Assembly (NCBI RefSeq): GCF_019443505.1
Contig: NZ_CP080377.1
Span: 992,001-1,056,000, forward strand
DNA length: 64,000 nt
Source: Janthinobacterium sp. PAMC25594
GTDB lineage: Bacteria > Pseudomonadota > Gammaproteobacteria > Burkholderiales > Burkholderiaceae_D
Reading direction: 5' to 3'
Below the pieces are notes generated by a model. The model saw nothing but the letters and a program-made list of their open reading frames with translations. It ran no database searches and had not been told where the DNA came from. Positions 61,472-64,000 of this stretch are shown here, piece after piece. The stretch's first letter is position 1; each line of letters starts with the position of its first letter. A program made the translations under genes and the position numbers.

Positions 61472-62284
61472 TCAGTCGATCAGCACGGCGCCGCCACTCA
61501 GCAGGCCGGCGCGTGCCGATGGATCGGCCGCTTCGTACTGGGCGCGCGTGACCTGCTTGGCGCTTCCGCTGCCGCCCGAGCCACCGCCTTGCGCGCCGCC
61601 GCCAGATGCGCCGGAGCCCTTCAGGATCTGATCTTTGAATGGGCAGGCGGCGACCAGCTGCGCCAGACCTTCGTCGAAGTCGGCCACTTCACCCGGGCGG
61701 GTCGGCGAGAAAATCTTGTTGCCAGCGGCGTCGTACGGCACCATCTTGCCGTCCTCGACCTTGAAATGGCTACCGAAATAGGCTTTTGCCATCTCGGTCG
61801 GAATCGCCAGGCGGCTCGGGTGCTTGTCGTCGGTCAGCAGCTTCGAACTGGCGAAGCCGCCGCCGATCATGTAGGTGTTCAATTCGTTGGTGCGCTTATC
61901 CAGCTGCGCGGTCAATTCCTGCAACTGCGTGGCGCTTGCCTTGGCCTGCGCGGCGACCTGCTCCTGCGCGGTCTTCGCCGCCGCATCCTGGATTTCCTTG
62001 ACCTGGGCGGCGGTTTTCAGCTCGCCGGAACTGAGGCTCTTGACCGTATTCAACGCGGCCAGTGCAGCCACGCCGTCTTCGATGCCTTCAAAGGTCTTCA
62101 GCTTGGCCTCTGCAATCTCCTTCGCCTCGCGGTGGGTCTTAGCCTCGCCGTTCAGGCGGGTGATTGTGCCCAGCGTGGTGTCCGCGTCGAATGGCGCTTC
62201 GGTACCGTTGGGATGAATAAAGATCGGCAGCTTCTTCTCGCCGTCGATTGCAATGGTTCCGTCTGCGTTGAATTTGAATGGCAT
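61472..62284 (-). CDS. Putative scaffolding protein, 270 aa
   Basis: PFKFNADGTIAIDGEKKLPIFIHPNGTEAPFDADTTLGTITRL then a long helical coiled coil (about 65-140, RL.GE.K.HRE..E.AE.KL...) and a Gly/Ser-rich linker ending AKQVTRAQYEAADPSARAGLL. This layout, including the basic C-terminus that docks to coat, is typical of phage scaffolds and the gene is immediately upstream of the coat gene. ATG at 62284; the longer frame upstream is not supported. Confidence 0.75.
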   Translation of the reverse strand: MPFKFNADGTIAIDGEKKLPIFIHPNGTEAPFDADTTLGTITRLNGEAKTHREAKEIAEAKLKTFEGIEDGVAALAALNTVKSLSSGELKTAAQVKEIQDAAAKTAQEQVAAQAKASATQLQELTAQLDKRTNELNTYMIGGGFASSKLLTDDKHPSRLAIPTEMAKAYFGSHFKVEDGKMVPYDAAGNKIFSPTRPGEVADFDEGLAQLVAACPFKDQILKGSGASGGGAQGGGSGGSGSAKQVTRAQYEAADPSARAGLLSGGAVLID

Positions 62285-62398
62285 GGTTGTTTCTTTCTGG
62301 GCATCCGCCCTATCAATGACCTTCCGGCCGTGCACCGCGTCGCGTCCGCTGGCGGCAATAAAAAACCGCCTCAAGGGCGGCGTGTGAAATCGTTCGTG

Positions 62399-62803
62399 CT
62401 ACATGCGCTCCAAGCGCTCGGCTCTCGACACATCGTCGGGGTGGCTCGATAGCTTGCGCAGCGCGCTGGCCAAGTGGGCGCGGTGTCCGCGCGCCACAGC
62501 ATAGTCATCTGCTTCGATTTCCTGTCGGCGCCGGCGCTGCGGCCCAGGCGTCAAAAGCAGGCATCGCAACAGCAGGTTGGTCCAGATATGCAGGTGATGG
62601 CCGTGGCCATGCTCGTGTGCCACGACAGCGGCGATCTCAGCCGGCGCCAGCAGCGTCGGCAACGAGGTCGGCAGCCGCGCCCGGAATCCGTCGAAGTGCA
62701 CCTGCTGAACCGGTAGGACTGTCGCCGCGAGAGTCACCATAAGCAGGTTGAGGGCGATCCACGCGCCCCATACGGCAGCCGCGACTTGCAGTGCAATTTC
62801 CAT
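62399..62803 (-). CDS. Small membrane M48/M56-like peptidase, 134 aa
   Basis: N-terminal membrane helix (LQVAAAVWGAWIALNLLMVTLAATVLPVQQ) then a zinc-protease motif AAVVAHEHGHGHHLHIW (HEHGH) and EIEADDYAV, which supplies the third ligand in E-x-x-A-D form. This is the minimal core of integral-membrane M48/M56 peptidases. Unusual for a head-gene cluster: it lies between the minor head gene and the scaffold gene. It could process a structural or envelope protein. Confidence 0.75.
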   Translation of the reverse strand: MEIALQVAAAVWGAWIALNLLMVTLAATVLPVQQVHFDGFRARLPTSLPTLLAPAEIAAVVAHEHGHGHHLHIWTNLLLRCLLLTPGPQRRRRQEIEADDYAVARGHRAHLASALRKLSSHPDDVSRAERLERM

Positions 62804-62818
62804 TCGCCCTCACTTTTG

Positions 62819-63904
62819 CTATTTGTACTTCGCCTGCAGCTGCTCCAGCGTCAGCTTCCTGCCCTTGAGGTTCATCAGGTCATTCAGCGTAATCTTCCCC
62901 GCCTCGTACATCTCGGCGCGGCCCGGCCCCAAGTACTCAGCCCGCCAGGCCTTGTCCTTGCTGGCCAAGAAGTCCCTGAAGTTCATCTTGCTGCTGACCG
63001 CCCCGCCATCGCTGGGTCGCGTGCTCTCGCCCGGTTCGTCCAGCTCGATGCCCAGGTCTTTGAATGACTTGGTGCGCGTGCTGAGCACGCAGCGGCAGCT
63101 GAAATGGATGGCGCCAGGACCGCCCGCCCACTCGTGGGTATGGTTGATCGGCTCCTGGTCGTCCAGCGAGTACTCGTGCAGGTCGCGCATGGCGCACAGC
63201 AGGCAGGTATGCGAATCGAGCGTCGACAGCCACACCAGGCACTCGATCAGGTCCGCATTCTGCTGAAAGGACGCCAGCCGCGCGGCGTTGGCCACGGCCT
63301 GCACCGAGCTGTGCACCAGCGCGCGGGCCTTTGCTGCCGACGTCTGCAATATGCCAGTGACTGCCTCGGTATCGCCGCCCGCAGCCTTAGCACTGGTGCC
63401 GATAACACGCGCAACAATCTGCGAGGTCGTCTCACCCTGCGATGCACCAAGCTCGACTTGTCTTGCAAAATTGAATTGGGTGCTGCCCTCCTGGCGCTTC
63501 CACCATTTAGCAGACGCCGCGCCGTCAATCAATGTATTCCCTACCAACTTTTCGAGATACGCCGCCGGCGGCAACTTGGCGCCCAGTTCAATTTTGAGCG
63601 CCTGCGTAAGCACCTTGGCCGTGTAATTGGCCTCGATTCGGAGCATGCCGCTCAGGTTATGCGCGACCTCGGCCTGCATTCCACTGTAGTGTGACGCAAT
63701 AATGGCATTCGATTCACGCAGCAGCACAGCCATACGCTGCGTACGGAGCGCCGGAATCTCACTTTCCGCCAGTTTGGCGGTCAATTCCTTCGACATGGCG
63801 CCCATGAGCGCGACAATCTTGTCCTGCACGTCCGCCGAGAAACGCAACAGGTTCAAGGAGTGCACGAGAAACATCTCGGCAATCCACTCTTCGAGCGCGC
63901 CCAT
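62819..63904 (-). CDS. Minor head protein, SPP1 gp7/Mu gpF-like, 361 aa
   Basis: Internal virion/portal-associated protein. The conserved zinc-finger-like signature is visible: TLDSHTCLLCAMRDLH then INHTHEWAGGPGAIHFSCRC near residues 230-275. N-terminal helical region with RTQRMAVLLRESNAIIASHY and QGETTSQIVARVIGTSAKA. Starts 1 bp after the portal stop (TAAATG). Standard position directly after portal. Confidence 0.9.
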   Translation of the reverse strand: MGALEEWIAEMFLVHSLNLLRFSADVQDKIVALMGAMSKELTAKLAESEIPALRTQRMAVLLRESNAIIASHYSGMQAEVAHNLSGMLRIEANYTAKVLTQALKIELGAKLPPAAYLEKLVGNTLIDGAASAKWWKRQEGSTQFNFARQVELGASQGETTSQIVARVIGTSAKAAGGDTEAVTGILQTSAAKARALVHSSVQAVANAARLASFQQNADLIECLVWLSTLDSHTCLLCAMRDLHEYSLDDQEPINHTHEWAGGPGAIHFSCRCVLSTRTKSFKDLGIELDEPGESTRPSDGGAVSSKMNFRDFLASKDKAWRAEYLGPGRAEMYEAGKITLNDLMNLKGRKLTLEQLQAKYK

Positions 63905-64000
63905 TTATGCTCCCATCAGGTCTGGCGGAGCCGACTGGATACGCTCTTGCTCCGTCTCCCAGTCCAGATCCGGCGACAGGATGCCGCGGCGCTGCAACTC
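63905..64000 (-). CDS. Portal protein, C-terminal fragment (cut by window edge)
   Basis: Only the last 31 codons are in the window, ending QSAPPDLMGA. The identification as portal (DUF4055-type) relies on its position immediately upstream of the SPP1 gp7-like minor head gene and the C-terminal acidic Asp-Leu-Asp-Trp-Glu segment; there is too little for certainty. Confidence 0.5.
   Translation of the reverse strand, partial: ELQRRGILSPDLDWETEQERIQSAPPDLMGA

Larger units (their letters stand above)
34430..64000 (-). mobile_element. Prophage (siphovirus-like), late region and accessory genes; continues past right edge
   Basis: From the right: portal end, minor head, scaffold, P22-like coat, connectors, tail tube, G/GT chaperones, tape measure, tail tip, fibres, holins, endolysin, spanins, then accessory genes. 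Almost all genes are on the minus strand with 1-4 bp overlaps. A 1,854-residue tape measure at the usual about 0.15 nm per residue predicts a tail near 280 nm; no sheath or baseplate gene is present, so a non-contractile tail is likely. Terminase, replication, repressor and integrase are not in the window. The left boundary is uncertain: it lies somewhere after the guaB promoter, and no att repeat could be matched. Confidence 0.85.

Overview
The window looks like the chromosome of a GC-rich betaproteobacterium, most likely an Oxalobacteraceae member (Janthinobacterium/Massilia/Duganella type). That placement is inferred from the GuaB/GuaA sequences, codon usage and the style of the two-component, MFS and CdiA genes; no rRNA or tRNA was seen to confirm it.

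Layout. (1) 1-4.6 kb is ordinary chromosome: a QseB/QseC-like two-component pair (kinase cut by the left edge), a small unknown gene, a YbfB/YjiJ-type MFS transporter and an ankyrin-repeat protein. (2) 4.8-9.3 kb is a wrecked extracellular contractile injection system (eCIS, Afp/PVC-like): one intact sheath gene and one composite gene joining a shortened VgrG-like spike to the N-terminal part of the eCIS ATPase. An IS4-family element with an 11-bp target duplication sits exactly at the composite gene's stop codon. (3) 9.55-31.25 kb is a genomic island bounded by two copies of the guaA 3' end plus the guaA terminator. Its cargo is a two-partner contact-dependent inhibition (CDI) locus read leftwards: cdiB, a 6,082-codon cdiA, a small toxin-like ORF and an Imm70-type immunity gene. 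No integrase remains. (4) 31.2-34.4 kb holds the housekeeping guaB-guaA pair. (5) About 34.7-64 kb is most of a prophage, with late genes read leftwards: portal (partial), SPP1 gp7-like minor head, scaffold, P22-like coat, connectors, tail tube, G/GT chaperone with a -1 frameshift signal, a 1,854-aa tape measure, tail tip and fibres, then holins, M15 endolysin and nested Rz/Rz1. It ends in accessory genes: Dam methylase, SRAP peptidase and a LexA-controlled small operon. The long tape measure implies a siphovirus; integrase, repressor and replication genes are not in the window.

How parts work together. CdiB is the outer-membrane exporter of CdiA, whose C-terminus carries a PD-(D/E)XK-type nuclease-like toxin domain; the downstream genes should supply immunity. 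GuaB and GuaA make GMP from IMP. The guaA 3' end served as the integration site that brought in the CDI locus.

Most notable: the 83-codon ORF between cdiA and Imm70, which resembles the last part of the CdiA toxin domain; the 2,034-bp tandem duplication in cdiA; the paired guaA-end boundaries; the palindrome over the cdiB transcript start and Shine-Dalgarno; the in-frame eCIS composite gene; the exact LexA box over a prophage operon with two paralogous genes; the T TTT TTG slippery site in the tail chaperone; and a P22-like coat protein starting with a signal-peptide-like segment.
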